Shown here in pieces: positions 25,310-34,934 of a DNA stretch of 62,032 nucleotides (the stretch's first letter is position 1; every line of letters begins with the position of its first letter). The translations under genes were made by a program, and so were the position numbers. A model generated the notes under the pieces. That model searched no databases, was not told the origin of the DNA, and saw only the letters and a list, made by a program, of their open reading frames with translations. The stretch spans positions 1 through 62,032 of the forward strand of contig UBJO01000053.1 of the NCBI GenBank assembly GCA_900465665.1, read 5' to 3'. The DNA comes from Hyphomicrobiales bacterium (lineage in GTDB: Bacteria > Pseudomonadota > Alphaproteobacteria > Rhizobiales > Rhizobiaceae).

Positions 25310-26719
25310 TTGGCATTTGATGAAATGATCACCGGGGACGAAAGCCCTCGACAGCCATATGAAAAATACTTTGAGTGGTACAATAATCAGGATCGCGCTC
25401 ATCTGATCGCCAAATCCCGCGATGCGGAAAACATCTTCCGCAAGACCGGCATCACCTTCGCCGTCTATGGCCACGCCGACAGTTCCGAAAAGCTCATCCC
25501 CTTCGATATCATCCCCCGCGTCATCTCCGGCCGCGAATGGCGAAAGCTGGCGCAGGGCATCGAGCAGCGCGTCATCGCGCTCAACGCCTTTCTCGACGAC
25601 ATCTACCACAAGCAGGAGATCATCCGCGCCGGCCGCATTCCGCGCGAGCTGATCGAGAAGAACGACGCCTTCCTGCCCGAGATGATCGGCTTCCGCCCGC
25701 CCGGCGGCGTCTATACCCACATTGTCGGCACCGACATCGTGCGCACCGGCGAGGACCAGTTCTACGTTCTGGAAGACAATGCCCGCACGCCCTCGGGGGT
25801 CAGCTACATGCTGGAAAACCGCGAGACGATGATGCACATGTTCCCGGAGCTGTTCCACGAGAACAAGGTGCGCCCGGTCGAGGATTATCCCTATCTGCTG
25901 CGCCAGTCGCTCGCCTCGCTTGCCCCTCCCGGCTGCAAGGGCAAGCCGCGCGTCGCCGTGCTGACGCCAGGCATCTACAACTCCGCCTATTACGAGCACT
26001 CCTTCCTTGCCGACACCATGGGCGTCGAGCTGGTCGAAGGCTCGGATCTGCGCGTCATCGACGGCAAGGTGAAGATGCGCACCACGCGCGGCTACGAGGC
26101 GATCGACGTGCTCTACCGCCGCGTCGACGACGACTTCCTCGATCCCCTCACCTTCCGCCCGGATTCCGCCCTCGGCATCCCCGGGATCATGGATGTCTAC
26201 CGCTCCGGCAACATCACCATCGCCAACGCGCCGGGCACCGGCATCTGCGACGACAAGGCGATCTATTCCTATATGCCCGAGATCGTCGAGTTCTACACCG
26301 GTCGCAAGGCGCTTCTCGAAAACGTGCCGACCTGGCGCTGTTCGGAAGCCTCCAGTCTGAAGTACGTGCTGGAGCACCTGGAAGAGCTCGTCGTCAAGGA
26401 AGTGCACGGCTCCGGCGGCTACGGCATGCTGGTCGGCCCGACCGCGTCGAAGAAGGAACGCGCCGATTTCGCCGAAAAGCTGCGCGCCAAGCCGAGCAAT
26501 TACATCGCCCAGCCGACGCTCTCGCTGTCGACGGTGCCGATCCTCGTCAACAAGGGGATTGCGCCGCGCCACGTCGACCTGCGTCCCTACGTGCTGGTCT
26601 CCGACAAGGTGCAGATCATTCCCGGCGGCCTCACCCGCGTTGCGCTGAAGCAGGGCTCGCTGGTGGTCAATTCCAGCCAGGGCGGCGGCACCAAAGACAC
26701 CTGGGTATTGGAGGATTGA
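25310..26719 (+). CDS. Circularly permuted ATP-grasp protein (DUF404/DUF407)
   Basis: A 469-residue ATP-grasp enzyme of the type always found with alpha-E and transglutaminase genes. Start chosen at TTG 25310, with AGGGGA 9 bases upstream, so the product begins AFDEMITGDESPRQPYEKYF as expected. Conserved blocks: FRPPGGVYTHIVGTDIVR, FYVLEDNARTPSGVSYMLEN, and the late KEVHGSGGYGMLVGP and DLRPYVL. Such proteins probably form peptide or amide bonds using ATP; their product is unknown. It is 4 bases from the next gene in a three-gene operon. Confidence 0.9.
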   Translation: MAFDEMITGDESPRQPYEKYFEWYNNQDRAHLIAKSRDAENIFRKTGITFAVYGHADSSEKLIPFDIIPRVISGREWRKLAQGIEQRVIALNAFLDDIYHKQEIIRAGRIPRELIEKNDAFLPEMIGFRPPGGVYTHIVGTDIVRTGEDQFYVLEDNARTPSGVSYMLENRETMMHMFPELFHENKVRPVEDYPYLLRQSLASLAPPGCKGKPRVAVLTPGIYNSAYYEHSFLADTMGVELVEGSDLRVIDGKVKMRTTRGYEAIDVLYRRVDDDFLDPLTFRPDSALGIPGIMDVYRSGNITIANAPGTGICDDKAIYSYMPEIVEFYTGRKALLENVPTWRCSEASSLKYVLEHLEELVVKEVHGSGGYGMLVGPTASKKERADFAEKLRAKPSNYIAQPTLSLSTVPILVNKGIAPRHVDLRPYVLVSDKVQIIPGGLTRVALKQGSLVVNSSQGGGTKDTWVLED

Positions 26720-26723
26720 TCTG

Positions 26724-27665
26724 ATGCTCGGAAGAACCGCAAACGGCCTCTACTGGATGTTCCGTTACTTCGAGCGCGCCGAGAATATCGCGCGCCTGAT
26801 CGATGCCGGCATCCGCATGTCGCTGACCAGAAGCAGCGGCAGCGACGACAACTGGGACGGCGTGCTGCAAAGCGCCGGCGTCCGCGAAGCCTATGACGAG
26901 GGCCATTCGAAGCTCACCGGCCCCGACGCGATCGACTATCTGCTACGCGACCGCACCAACCTGTCGAGCGTCATGTCCTGCGTCGATTTCGGCCGCAACA
27001 ACGCCCGCATGGTGCGCACGGCGCTCACGCGCGAGACCTGGGAAGCTACCAACGAGTTCTGGATCGAGCTCAAGGAACTGCTGTCGAAGCGGCTGAAGCC
27101 GGCCGATCTGCCGCAGGCAATCGACGTGATCAAGCACCGCGCCGGGCTGATCCGCGGCGCGCTGCACGGTTCGATGCTGCGCAACGAGCTCTATAACTTC
27201 GCCCGCATCGGCACCTTCATCGAGCGCGCCGACAACACCAGCCGCATCCTCGACGTGAAGTATTACGTGCTGCTGCCGGCCGTCTCCGCCGTCGGCACCT
27301 CGATCGACAATGTCCAGTGGGAATCGATCCTGCGCTCCGTCTCCGCTCACCGCTCCTACAGCTGGGCCTATGACGGCGAATACCGCGCCACCAACATCGC
27401 CGACTTCCTGATCCTCAACGGCCAGATGCCGCGGTCGCTCGCCTATTGCTACGAGAAGATCACCAGCGAACTCGGCCACCTCGCCACCGATTACGGCGAG
27501 CGCCTGAAGGCGCATGACACCGCCGACGCCATCCGCCAGTCGCTGAAGAAGCAGGCGATCAAGGACGTCATGGATCAGGGCCTGCACGAATTCCTCGAGG
27601 ACTTCGTCTCACGCAACAACCAGCTCGGACAGGAAATTTCCGACGGTTACCGGTTCTACGCATAG
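26724..27665 (+). CDS. Alpha-E domain protein
   Basis: A 313-residue all-helical protein (alpha-E, DUF403). It begins LGRTANGLYWMFRYFERAEN, which is diagnostic, and includes RIGTFIERADNTSRILDVKY, another hallmark. It accompanies circularly permuted ATP-grasp proteins and is probably a subunit of the same ligase or modification machine. It is encoded 4 bases after the ATP-grasp gene and 12 bases before the transglutaminase. Confidence 0.92.
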   Translation: MLGRTANGLYWMFRYFERAENIARLIDAGIRMSLTRSSGSDDNWDGVLQSAGVREAYDEGHSKLTGPDAIDYLLRDRTNLSSVMSCVDFGRNNARMVRTALTRETWEATNEFWIELKELLSKRLKPADLPQAIDVIKHRAGLIRGALHGSMLRNELYNFARIGTFIERADNTSRILDVKYYVLLPAVSAVGTSIDNVQWESILRSVSAHRSYSWAYDGEYRATNIADFLILNGQMPRSLAYCYEKITSELGHLATDYGERLKAHDTADAIRQSLKKQAIKDVMDQGLHEFLEDFVSRNNQLGQEISDGYRFYA

Positions 27666-27677
27666 GCGGGTCGCGAC

Positions 27678-28502
27678 ATGAAACTGAAGATTAGCCACGT
27701 CACCGAATACCGCTACGACGAACCCTCCGCCTTCTCGCTGCAGCGCCTGCGGCTGACCCCGCCATCAGGCCCGGGCCAAAAGGTGCTGAGCTGGTCGCTG
27801 CATGTCGAGGGCGCCAAGCCTGAAGTCGAGTATGACGATCAGTTCGGCAACCACGTCAACTTGGTGTCGCTGGAAGGCGAGCAGCAGGTGACGCGCATCG
27901 TCGCGGAGGGCGAGGTCGAGACCGAGGATCTGAACGGCGTCACCGGCCCGCACACCGGCTTCTGCCCGCTCTGGCTCTTCCTACGCGACACGCCGCGCAC
28001 CAAGCCGGGCAAGCTGGTGAAGGAGCTCATCAAGGGCGTCAGCGGCGACAACGAGCTTGGCCGCATGCATGCCCTGATGGGCGCCATCCACGAGACGGTG
28101 AACTACCAGCCCGGCACCAGCGACGTCGAGACCACGGCCGAGCAGGCGCTGGAAAAGAAGACCGGCGTCTGCCAGGACCACGCCCATATCTTCGTCGCAG
28201 CCGCCCATGCGCTGGGTGTTCCCGCGCGTTATGTCTCGGGCTATCTGATGATGGAAGAAAAGATCGAGCAGGCGGCAACCCATGCCTGGGCGGAAGCGCA
28301 TATTCCCGGCCTCGGCTGGGTCGGCTTCGATCCCGCCAACAAGATTTGCCCGGACGAGCGCTATGTCCGTATCGCCAGCGGCCTCTCCTACAAGGACGCC
28401 GCTCCCGTCTCGGGCATGCGCATCGGCACGCCGGGCGAAAAGCTGCAGGTGATCGTCAAGGTCGCGGACCAGGGGCAATCTCAGAGTCAGTCCCAGAGCT
28501 AG
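27678..28502 (+). CDS. Transglutaminase-like protein 1
   Basis: A 274-residue protein with the bacterial transglutaminase N-terminal domain (LKISHVTEYRYDEPSAFSLQ) and a papain-like core: Cys in KKTGVCQDHAHIF, His in EQAATHAWAEAHIPGLGW, Asp in FDPANK. The catalytic triad is complete. It ends in an odd GQSQSQSQS tail caused by a short repeat, and its last 47 bases overlap the convergent transglutaminase gene. Third gene of the ATP-grasp/alpha-E operon. Confidence 0.9.
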   Translation: MKLKISHVTEYRYDEPSAFSLQRLRLTPPSGPGQKVLSWSLHVEGAKPEVEYDDQFGNHVNLVSLEGEQQVTRIVAEGEVETEDLNGVTGPHTGFCPLWLFLRDTPRTKPGKLVKELIKGVSGDNELGRMHALMGAIHETVNYQPGTSDVETTAEQALEKKTGVCQDHAHIFVAAAHALGVPARYVSGYLMMEEKIEQAATHAWAEAHIPGLGWVGFDPANKICPDERYVRIASGLSYKDAAPVSGMRIGTPGEKLQVIVKVADQGQSQSQSQS

Positions 28503-29340
28503 AAATCAACGGCATCGGCGGCAGGGTATCGCCAGTCACAATCTCATCGGTAACGACCTCGAACTGCGCCAGCCGCGCCGGCCCGAACGCCGTGGAGATA
28601 GCGACGTCGGTGGCATCGCGGCCGGTCGCCATCAGGATGCGGCCGATGCGCGGCGTGTTGTGGCGCGCATCCACCGTGTGCCAGTGGCCGCCGAGATAGA
28701 CCTCAAACCAGGCGCTGAAATCCATCGGCGCCGGGTCCTTGGGGACCCCGATGTCACCGAGATAGCCGGTGCAGTAGCGCGCGGGAATGTTCATGCAGCG
28801 GCAAAGCGTAATCGCCAGATGCGCGAAATCCCGGCACACGCCGGTTCTGTCCGTGTAGCCGCCATGCGCGGTGCGCAGGAGATCGGCGTTCATGTAGTCG
28901 AAGCGGATATGGCCGTGCACGAAATCGGTGATCGCCTGCACGCGGGTCCATCCAGGCTTGGTGGCCGAGAAGGTCTCCCAGGCGAAATCGGCAAGCCGGT
29001 CCGTGTCGCAGTAGCGGCTGCCGAGCAGGAAGACGAGCACGTCGTCGGGCAGATCCTTGATCTCATGCTGGACGGCATCGACGGGTATCACATCGGGCTG
29101 GCCGCTGTCGTAGATGTCGAAGCTGGTCGAGATGGTGGTGATCCCCGCCGGCGCCACGATGCGGGTGCAGGCATTGCCGAAATCGTCGGTGTAGCCCCAG
29201 GCTTCGATCTGCTGGTCGAACTCCAGCACCTGCTCGGTCAAGAGATCGACCCGTCTTGAGGGGTGGATGTTGAGGGTGAGAAGCATCGGCGTCGGTTGCA
29301 CGCATTCATACCCTATCGTGAAACCGGCATGGATCTTCAT
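28456..29340 (-). CDS. Transglutaminase-like protein 2
   Basis: A 294-residue transglutaminase-like protein. The core shows TGVCRDFAHLAI with the Cys, and WFEVYLGGHWHTVDARHNTP, where the His is followed by an Asp. Its N-terminus (MKIHAGFTIGYECVQPTPML) differs from the transglutaminase N domain of its neighbours, so it belongs to a separate subfamily. It converges on transglutaminase 1 with a 47-base overlap and is downstream of transglutaminase 3. Confidence 0.88.
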   Translation of the reverse strand: MKIHAGFTIGYECVQPTPMLLTLNIHPSRRVDLLTEQVLEFDQQIEAWGYTDDFGNACTRIVAPAGITTISTSFDIYDSGQPDVIPVDAVQHEIKDLPDDVLVFLLGSRYCDTDRLADFAWETFSATKPGWTRVQAITDFVHGHIRFDYMNADLLRTAHGGYTDRTGVCRDFAHLAITLCRCMNIPARYCTGYLGDIGVPKDPAPMDFSAWFEVYLGGHWHTVDARHNTPRIGRILMATGRDATDVAISTAFGPARLAQFEVVTDEIVTGDTLPPMPLISSSGTDSEIAPGPRP

Positions 29341-29439
29341 GATCGTTCCTTTTCGAAAAGCGGCGCGGCGGCATTGGCGCGCTTTCAGGGAACGTCACCG
29401 GCACCGATCGGTTCCACGCACTGCGACCGGATCACGGCA

Positions 29440-30315
29440 TCATGTCTCGGTGGTCACATTGACCTGCACGAGCATGTCACCGAAATCGTCGCTAGTGCCG
29501 TCATAGCTCCCCCAGAGTGGGATCGCCTGGCGCGGGTCGCGGGCGACGCCGACGCGGATGAGGTCCTGATTGCCGACGATGCCGTTGGTCGGATCGAACT
29601 CCACCCAGCCCGCGCCCGGCAGATAGACCTGACACCAGGCATGTGTCGACCCGCCGCCAAGCGTGCGCGATCCATCGCGATCAGGCACGTAGATGTAGCC
29701 GGTGACGAAACGCGCAGCGAAACCCAGAGACCTTGCCGCTTCCATCATCAAAAGCGCGAAATCCCGGCACGTTCCCTGTCGCCGCTGCAGCGTCTCGACA
29801 GGCGTTTGCGTGCCCCTTTCGACGCGGCGTGCATAGACGAAGCTCTGGCGGATCGAAAAGCACAGCGTCATCAGGATATGCCCGGTCTGCACCGAAGTGC
29901 CCGCGCCGGTGAACTGCCGCGCCCAGTGTGCCACCGCCCCCTCGGGGTCGTCATAGGAGCGCGCGATGGTGCAGCTGAGATCAGGAAGCTCGTCCTCTTC
30001 ATAGGAGAAAGGATAGGTCAGCGCCTCGCTGTCCATCTCGAACTCGACGGGCACCTCGGGCGTATGATCGAGCCGGATATTGGTCTCGAAGCGGAGATGA
30101 TCGGATGCGCCTTCGAAGTCCACAAGGGCAATGCAATTGCCGAACACGTCGTGGATCCAGCGCACCCGCGCCGGCGTCGGCTCGACCACCATCGTCGCGT
30201 CGAGCAGCCGCTGGTCGAAGCTGTCGCGCGGGCGAAACAGCACCCGGTGCTGGCCGAAGGTGACCGGGCGCTTGTAGCTGTATTGGGTGATGTGCCTGAC
30301 GGAATATACGGTCAT
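29440..30315 (-). CDS. Transglutaminase-like protein 3
   Basis: A 291-residue protein with the transglutaminase N-terminal region (TVYSVRHITQYSYKRPVTFG) and core motifs RQGTCRDFALLMMEAARSLG, STHAWCQVYLPGAGWVEFDP and GIVGN, giving a full Cys-His-Asp triad. The ATG at 30315 has GAGGG 7 bases upstream. It resembles the transglutaminases that accompany the Anbu proteasome-like peptidase, but no such peptidase is in the window. Confidence 0.9.
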   Translation of the reverse strand: MTVYSVRHITQYSYKRPVTFGQHRVLFRPRDSFDQRLLDATMVVEPTPARVRWIHDVFGNCIALVDFEGASDHLRFETNIRLDHTPEVPVEFEMDSEALTYPFSYEEDELPDLSCTIARSYDDPEGAVAHWARQFTGAGTSVQTGHILMTLCFSIRQSFVYARRVERGTQTPVETLQRRQGTCRDFALLMMEAARSLGFAARFVTGYIYVPDRDGSRTLGGGSTHAWCQVYLPGAGWVEFDPTNGIVGNQDLIRVGVARDPRQAIPLWGSYDGTSDDFGDMLVQVNVTTET

Positions 30316-30380
30316 GCTGCCCTCGCCCGCCACGGTCCGGGCGGACGCCCTGCTATTCGAACTCTTCTAGTCGAACGCGT

Positions 30381-30623
30381 CTAATCGAACTCCGGCACCT
30401 GCCCCGACTGGAAGAGAATGATCGATGGCCCCTGCTCGCCAACCGCGACATTGGCCTCGCGGCACCAGACGACCACGCCGGCATAGTCGTTGACCATCGT
30501 CTCGGCGACATAGACGGCCGTGTCCTCGCCCTTCATCCGGCGCGGTTCGAACGCATGGACAAGAGCGCCGCTGTCATCGATGTTGAACGCGCTCAGCACA
30601 ATCAATTTCCGCACTCCTGGCAT
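30381..30623 (-). CDS. Small hypothetical protein
   Basis: An 80-residue soluble protein (starts MPGVRKLIVLSAFNIDDSGA, ends ILFQSGQVPEFD). The ATG at 30623 has CAGGAGAG 6 bases upstream. It lies upstream of transglutaminase 3 on the same strand and may be co-transcribed. No recognised domain. Confidence 0.6.
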   Translation of the reverse strand: MPGVRKLIVLSAFNIDDSGALVHAFEPRRMKGEDTAVYVAETMVNDYAGVVVWCREANVAVGEQGPSIILFQSGQVPEFD

Positions 30624-30721
30624 TGACGCTCTCCTGCGGCGATAACGGCAGGACGCCCGTTTCGTTCCTGACAACGGGCGGTCTGGAGAAGAAAATGCGG
30701 CCGAGATCACTCGGCAATCGC

Positions 30722-31195
30722 TCAGCCCCGGCGAGCAGCCTCGATCGCCGCGACGTCGATCTTGCCCATGTCCATCATCGCATCGAAGGCGCGCTTGGCC
30801 TCGGCGCCGCCGGCGTTCATCGCCTCCGTCAGCACGCGCGGCGTGATCTGCCATGATACGCCCCATTTGTCCTTGCACCAACCGCAGGCACTCTCCTCGC
30901 CGCCATTGCCGACGATGGCGTTCCAGTAGCGGTCGGTCTCTTCCTGATCCTCGGTGGAGATCTGGAATGAGAAGGCCTCGTTGTGCTTGAAGACGGGGCC
31001 GCCATTGAGGCCGATACAGGCAACGCCGGCGACGGTGAACTCGACGACGAGCACCTGCCCCTCCTTGCCCGAGGGATAATCTCCCGGTGCACGCGTGATC
31101 TTCCCGACGGAGCTGTCAGGAAACGTCTTCGCGTAGAAGCGCGCGGCTTCCTCCGCATCCTTGTCGTACCATACGCAAATCGTGTTCTTTGCCAT
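30722..31195 (-). CDS. VOC-family (PhnB-like) protein
   Basis: A 157-residue protein of the 3-demethylubiquinone-methyltransferase/PhnB-like VOC group: NTICVWYDKDAEEAARFYAK at the start, GLNGGPVFKHNEAFSFQIST in the middle, and GWCKDKWGVSWQITPRVL, a family hallmark. No enzymatic function is established for this branch. It stands alone between small genes. Confidence 0.87.
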   Translation of the reverse strand: MAKNTICVWYDKDAEEAARFYAKTFPDSSVGKITRAPGDYPSGKEGQVLVVEFTVAGVACIGLNGGPVFKHNEAFSFQISTEDQEETDRYWNAIVGNGGEESACGWCKDKWGVSWQITPRVLTEAMNAGGAEAKRAFDAMMDMGKIDVAAIEAARRG

Positions 31196-31297
31196 TACGC
31201 GCTCCTCCCGCGTTCGTCGCCTATGTCAGGACACATAAGGCAGCGACGTCAGTTGACCAGCGTAATGGTCTCTTCGGAGCGGATCGTGAAGGCGGGG

Positions 31298-31570
31298 TCA
31301 GAGGCTCTCGTATGTTTCCGAAGTCCGGCGGGTCGCCAGCGAGTAGAGCCAGTAGAAGGGTATGAAGCAGACGAGCACGGCGATTTCGAGCACCGAATGG
31401 CGCGTCTCGCGGACCTCGTCGACAGCAACAGGCGCCTCCGCCCTCACCCCGCGCTGCGCGTTCTCGAGCAGACGGTTCACCAACTGGCGATTGTCTTCCG
31501 TCTCGGTCCCGTCGGCATCGTGGTGAGTGGTCTTCGGCGCGGGCTTGCGCATGTCTGGCCTCGTCGTCAT
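31298..31570 (-). CDS. Small single-pass membrane protein
   Basis: A 90-residue protein: a polar N-terminal 60 residues, then one hydrophobic helix (LEIAVLVCFIPFYWLYSLAT) and a short tail. No homologue recognised. A plausible small inner-membrane protein standing alone between the VOC gene and the sugar-acid operon. Confidence 0.55.
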   Translation of the reverse strand: MTTRPDMRKPAPKTTHHDADGTETEDNRQLVNRLLENAQRGVRAEAPVAVDEVRETRHSVLEIAVLVCFIPFYWLYSLATRRTSETYESL

Positions 31571-31641
31571 TGCAGTGCGAGGTCAAGCTAGCATGATTTT
31601 ATTAAATCTTTAACTATAACTTACCCGCCCCTCAGAGACGG

Positions 31642-31666
31642 AAAAGGCGGAGCTTTCGCCCCGCCT
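31642..31666 (-). terminator. Rho-independent terminator of the chvE-ggu-arabinonate operon
   Basis: On the minus strand AGGCGGGGC pairs with GCTCCGCCT (one G-T pair) around a GAAA tetraloop and is followed by four T. It lies just past the dehydratase stop at 31698 and ends the long minus-strand operon. Confidence 0.75.
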
Positions 31667-31697
31667 CCTCGTCAATTCACCCGATCGAAACGACCGA

Positions 31698-33437
31698 TTA
31701 GTGGCTGTCCTTGCCAACCGCGCTGCCGCGACATCCCTTGAGGAAGTCGAGGTCGGCGCCGGTGTCGGCACCTTCGACGTGCTGCTGGTGCAGGAACGCA
31801 TAGCCCGAGGTCGGCAGCTCGTGCTGCGGCTTCCACTCGGCCAGGCGACGCGCCATCTCTTCGTCGGAGATATCGACATGCAGGCGGCGGTTCGGCACGT
31901 CGAGCTCGATCATGTCGCCGTTCTTGATGACGGCAAGCGGACCGCCGACGGCGGCTTCCGGCGAAGTGTGCAGAACGACGGTGCCATAAGCGGTGCCGGA
32001 CATGCGGGCATCCGAGATGCGCACCATGTCGGTGATGCCCTTCTTCAGAACCTTCGGAGGCAGACCCATGTTGCCGACTTCGGCCATGCCTGGATAGCCC
32101 TTCGGACCACAGTTCTTCATGACCATGACGCAGGTCTCGTCAATGTCGAGATTGTCGTCGTTGATCTTGGCCTTGTAGTCATCGATATCCTCGAACACCA
32201 CGGCGCGGCCACGATGCGTCAGCAGATGCGGCGAAGCAGCCGATGGCTTCAGGACAGCACCCTTCGGCGCCATGTTGCCGCGAAGGACGACGATGCCGCC
32301 CGACTGCGTCAGCGCCTTTTCGGCCGGCAGGATGACGTCTTCGTTCCAGTTGACGACGTCCTTGACCTCTTCCCACATCGTCTCGCCCGAAACGGTCAGC
32401 GCATCCTTGTGCAGCAGGCCGGCTTCGCCGAGGCGCTTGATGACGACAGGCAGGCCACCCGCATAGAAGAACTCTTCCATGAGGTATTTGCCCGACGGCA
32501 TCAGGTTGACGATGGTCGGCACGTCGCGGCCGCAACGGTCCCAGTCGTCGAGCGTCAGGTCGATGCCGACGCGGCCGGCCATGGCCAGCAGATGGATGAC
32601 GGCATTGGTCGAACCGCCGATCGCCGCATTGGTGCGGATGGCGTTTTCGAAGGCCTGCTTGGTCATGATATCAGAGGGCTTCAGGTCGTCCTTGACCATC
32701 TGCACGATGCGGCGGCCGGTGAGCTGCGCCATCACCTTGCGGCGGCTATCAACGCCCGGGATCGCAGCATTGCCCGAGAGCGCCATGCCGAGCGCTTCGG
32801 CCATCGACGCCATGGTGGACGCGGTGCCCATGGTGTTGCAGGTGCCCGACGAACGGCTCATCGAAGCCTCGGCTTCGAGGAACTCGGCCTGCGTCATCTC
32901 GCCGGCCTTCACCATTTCGGAGAACTTCCAGAGGTGCGTGCCGGAGCCGACGCGCTCGCCGCGGAAGTAGCCGTTCAGCATCGGGCCGCCGGTGACGACG
33001 ATCGACGGCAGGTCGACGGAGGCGGCCGCCATCAAGAGCGACGGCGTGGTCTTGTCGCAACCGACCATCAGCACGCAACCGTCCATCGGCTGGCCACGAA
33101 TGGTTTCCTCGATCGAGAGCGCCGCAAGGTTGCGGTACATCATCGCGGTCGGGCGGAAGGTGTTTTCGGAAGCCGAGAACACAGGAACTTCCATCGGGAA
33201 GCCGCCGGCCTCCCAGATGCCGGCCTTGACCTTCTCCGCCAGTTCGCGCAGATGGCCGTTGCACGGCGTCATGTCCGACCAGGTGTTGAGAATGCCGATG
33301 ACGGGGCGTCCGTCGAACAGGTCGTGCGGGTAACCCTGGTTCTTCATCCAGCCGCGGTGGTAGATGACGTCACGGCTGGTGCCGCCGTACCATTCCTGCG
33401 ATCGAAGCTTGCGCGGCCATTCCGCTTTTTTAAACAT
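31698..33437 (-). CDS. araD: L-arabinonate dehydratase (IlvD/EDD family)
   Basis: A 579-residue iron-sulfur dehydratase that turns L-arabinonate into 2-keto-3-deoxy-L-arabinonate. The [2Fe-2S] ligands fall at C59 (SDMTPCNGHL), C127 (VGCDKT) and C200 (SGTCNTMGTA), with the catalytic Ser at S480 (DARMSGTAYG); length and numbering match what I recall of the structurally studied R. leguminosarum enzyme. It is not housekeeping ilvD: the neighbours are sugar-acid pathway genes. Together with GguC and the semialdehyde dehydrogenase it gives the last three steps of non-phosphorylative L-arabinose oxidation to 2-oxoglutarate. Confidence 0.93.
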   Translation of the reverse strand: MFKKAEWPRKLRSQEWYGGTSRDVIYHRGWMKNQGYPHDLFDGRPVIGILNTWSDMTPCNGHLRELAEKVKAGIWEAGGFPMEVPVFSASENTFRPTAMMYRNLAALSIEETIRGQPMDGCVLMVGCDKTTPSLLMAAASVDLPSIVVTGGPMLNGYFRGERVGSGTHLWKFSEMVKAGEMTQAEFLEAEASMSRSSGTCNTMGTASTMASMAEALGMALSGNAAIPGVDSRRKVMAQLTGRRIVQMVKDDLKPSDIMTKQAFENAIRTNAAIGGSTNAVIHLLAMAGRVGIDLTLDDWDRCGRDVPTIVNLMPSGKYLMEEFFYAGGLPVVIKRLGEAGLLHKDALTVSGETMWEEVKDVVNWNEDVILPAEKALTQSGGIVVLRGNMAPKGAVLKPSAASPHLLTHRGRAVVFEDIDDYKAKINDDNLDIDETCVMVMKNCGPKGYPGMAEVGNMGLPPKVLKKGITDMVRISDARMSGTAYGTVVLHTSPEAAVGGPLAVIKNGDMIELDVPNRRLHVDISDEEMARRLAEWKPQHELPTSGYAFLHQQHVEGADTGADLDFLKGCRGSAVGKDSH

Positions 33438-33500
33438 TGTCTTCTGCCTTTTGAGGGATGCCGAGCCGTCCTCGCGACGGCCCGTATCGCTATTTTGACG

Positions 33501-34934
33501 TCAGGCCAGCGTGTAGCTGGTCTTGACGGATGTGTAGAATTCGGCGGCGTACTTGCCCTGCTCGCGCGGGCCGTAGGAAGAGCCCTTGCGGCCACCGAAC
33601 GGAACGTGGAAATCGACACCGGCCGTCGGCAGGTTGACCATCACCATGCCGGCCTCGGCGTTGCGCTTGAAGTGCGTCGCATGCTTGAGGCTGGTCGTCG
33701 CGATGCCGGAAGACAGGCCGAACGGCGTGTCGTTGGCGGTCGCCAGCGCCTCTTCGTAATCCTTGACGCGGATGACCGAGACGACGGGTCCGAAGATCTC
33801 CTCGCGGGAAATCCGCATCTGGTTCGTGGCTTCGGTAAACAGCGTCGGCTGCAGATAGAAGCCGGGCGTGTCGCGCTTCAGAAGCTCACCGCCGAAGGCG
33901 AGCTTGGCGCCTTCCTTTTTGCCGATCTCGATATAGTCGGTGTCGGTCTTCAGCTGCTTCTCATCGACCACGGGGCCGATATGCGTGCCCGATTTCATGG
34001 CGTTGTCGACGACAAGCGTCTCAAGCTTGGCCGTCAGGGCCGCCACGAACTTGTCGTGGATGCCTTCGGTAACGATCAGGCGCGAGGATGCCGTGCAGCG
34101 CTGGCCAGTCGAGAAGAAGCCGGAATTGGCGGCAGCTTCGACGGCGACGTTGAGGTCGGCGTCGTCGAGAACGACCATCGGATTCTTGCCGCCCATTTCC
34201 AGCTGGAACTTGCGGTTATGCTCGAGCGAAGCGGCGGCGACGCGTTTTCCCGTGCCGGTGGAGCCGGTAAAGGTGATGCCCGCAACATCGGGGCTGACGA
34301 GCATGGCCTGGCCAACGACCGAGCCCTTGCCCATGACGAGGTTGAGCACGCCCTTCGGCAGGCCGGCGCGGTGAAGGATGTCGACGATCGCCCAAGAGCA
34401 GGCCGGAACCAGCTCGGCCGGCTTGAACACGATGGTGTTGCCGTAGCAGAGCGCCGGCGCGATCTTCCAGGCCGGAATGGCGATCGGGAAGTTCCAGGGC
34501 GTGATGATGCCGATGACGCCGAGCGGGTCGCGGGTGATCTCGACACCGATGTTCGGGCGTACCGACGGGATGGTTTCGCCGGCAAGGCGCAGCACTTCGC
34601 CTGCGAAAAATTCGAAGATCTGGCTGGCGCGGATGGTTTCGCCGATCGCTTCGGGAAGCGTCTTGCCCTCTTCGCGGGCAAGCAGCGCACCGAGCTCGTC
34701 CTTGCGCGCCATGATCTCGTCGCCGGCCTTCTTCAGGATGACGTGGCGTTCCCAGATGCCGGAACGCGACCAGGCCGGGAAAGCGGCCTTGGCAGCGGCG
34801 ATAGCGTTCTTCGTGTCTTCTGCCGAACCATCGGCATAGAGGCCGACGACTTCGTTCGTATCCGACGGGTTGATGTTCTTGGTGGCGTCCGAGCCGATCC
34901 ATTCGCCGGCGATCAGGTTCTGATAAATGGTCAT
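33501..34934 (-). CDS. 2,5-dioxovalerate (alpha-ketoglutaric semialdehyde) dehydrogenase
   Basis: A 477-residue aldehyde dehydrogenase. Active-site residues: N148 in ITPWNFP, E246 in QLEMGGK, nucleophile C280 in TGQRCTASS; the coenzyme loop TFTGSTGTGKR is present. By context between gguC and the arabinonate dehydratase it should oxidise 2-oxoglutarate semialdehyde to 2-oxoglutarate with NAD(P)+. Sequence alone would also allow related semialdehydes. Confidence 0.9.
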   Translation of the reverse strand: MTIYQNLIAGEWIGSDATKNINPSDTNEVVGLYADGSAEDTKNAIAAAKAAFPAWSRSGIWERHVILKKAGDEIMARKDELGALLAREEGKTLPEAIGETIRASQIFEFFAGEVLRLAGETIPSVRPNIGVEITRDPLGVIGIITPWNFPIAIPAWKIAPALCYGNTIVFKPAELVPACSWAIVDILHRAGLPKGVLNLVMGKGSVVGQAMLVSPDVAGITFTGSTGTGKRVAAASLEHNRKFQLEMGGKNPMVVLDDADLNVAVEAAANSGFFSTGQRCTASSRLIVTEGIHDKFVAALTAKLETLVVDNAMKSGTHIGPVVDEKQLKTDTDYIEIGKKEGAKLAFGGELLKRDTPGFYLQPTLFTEATNQMRISREEIFGPVVSVIRVKDYEEALATANDTPFGLSSGIATTSLKHATHFKRNAEAGMVMVNLPTAGVDFHVPFGGRKGSSYGPREQGKYAAEFYTSVKTSYTLA

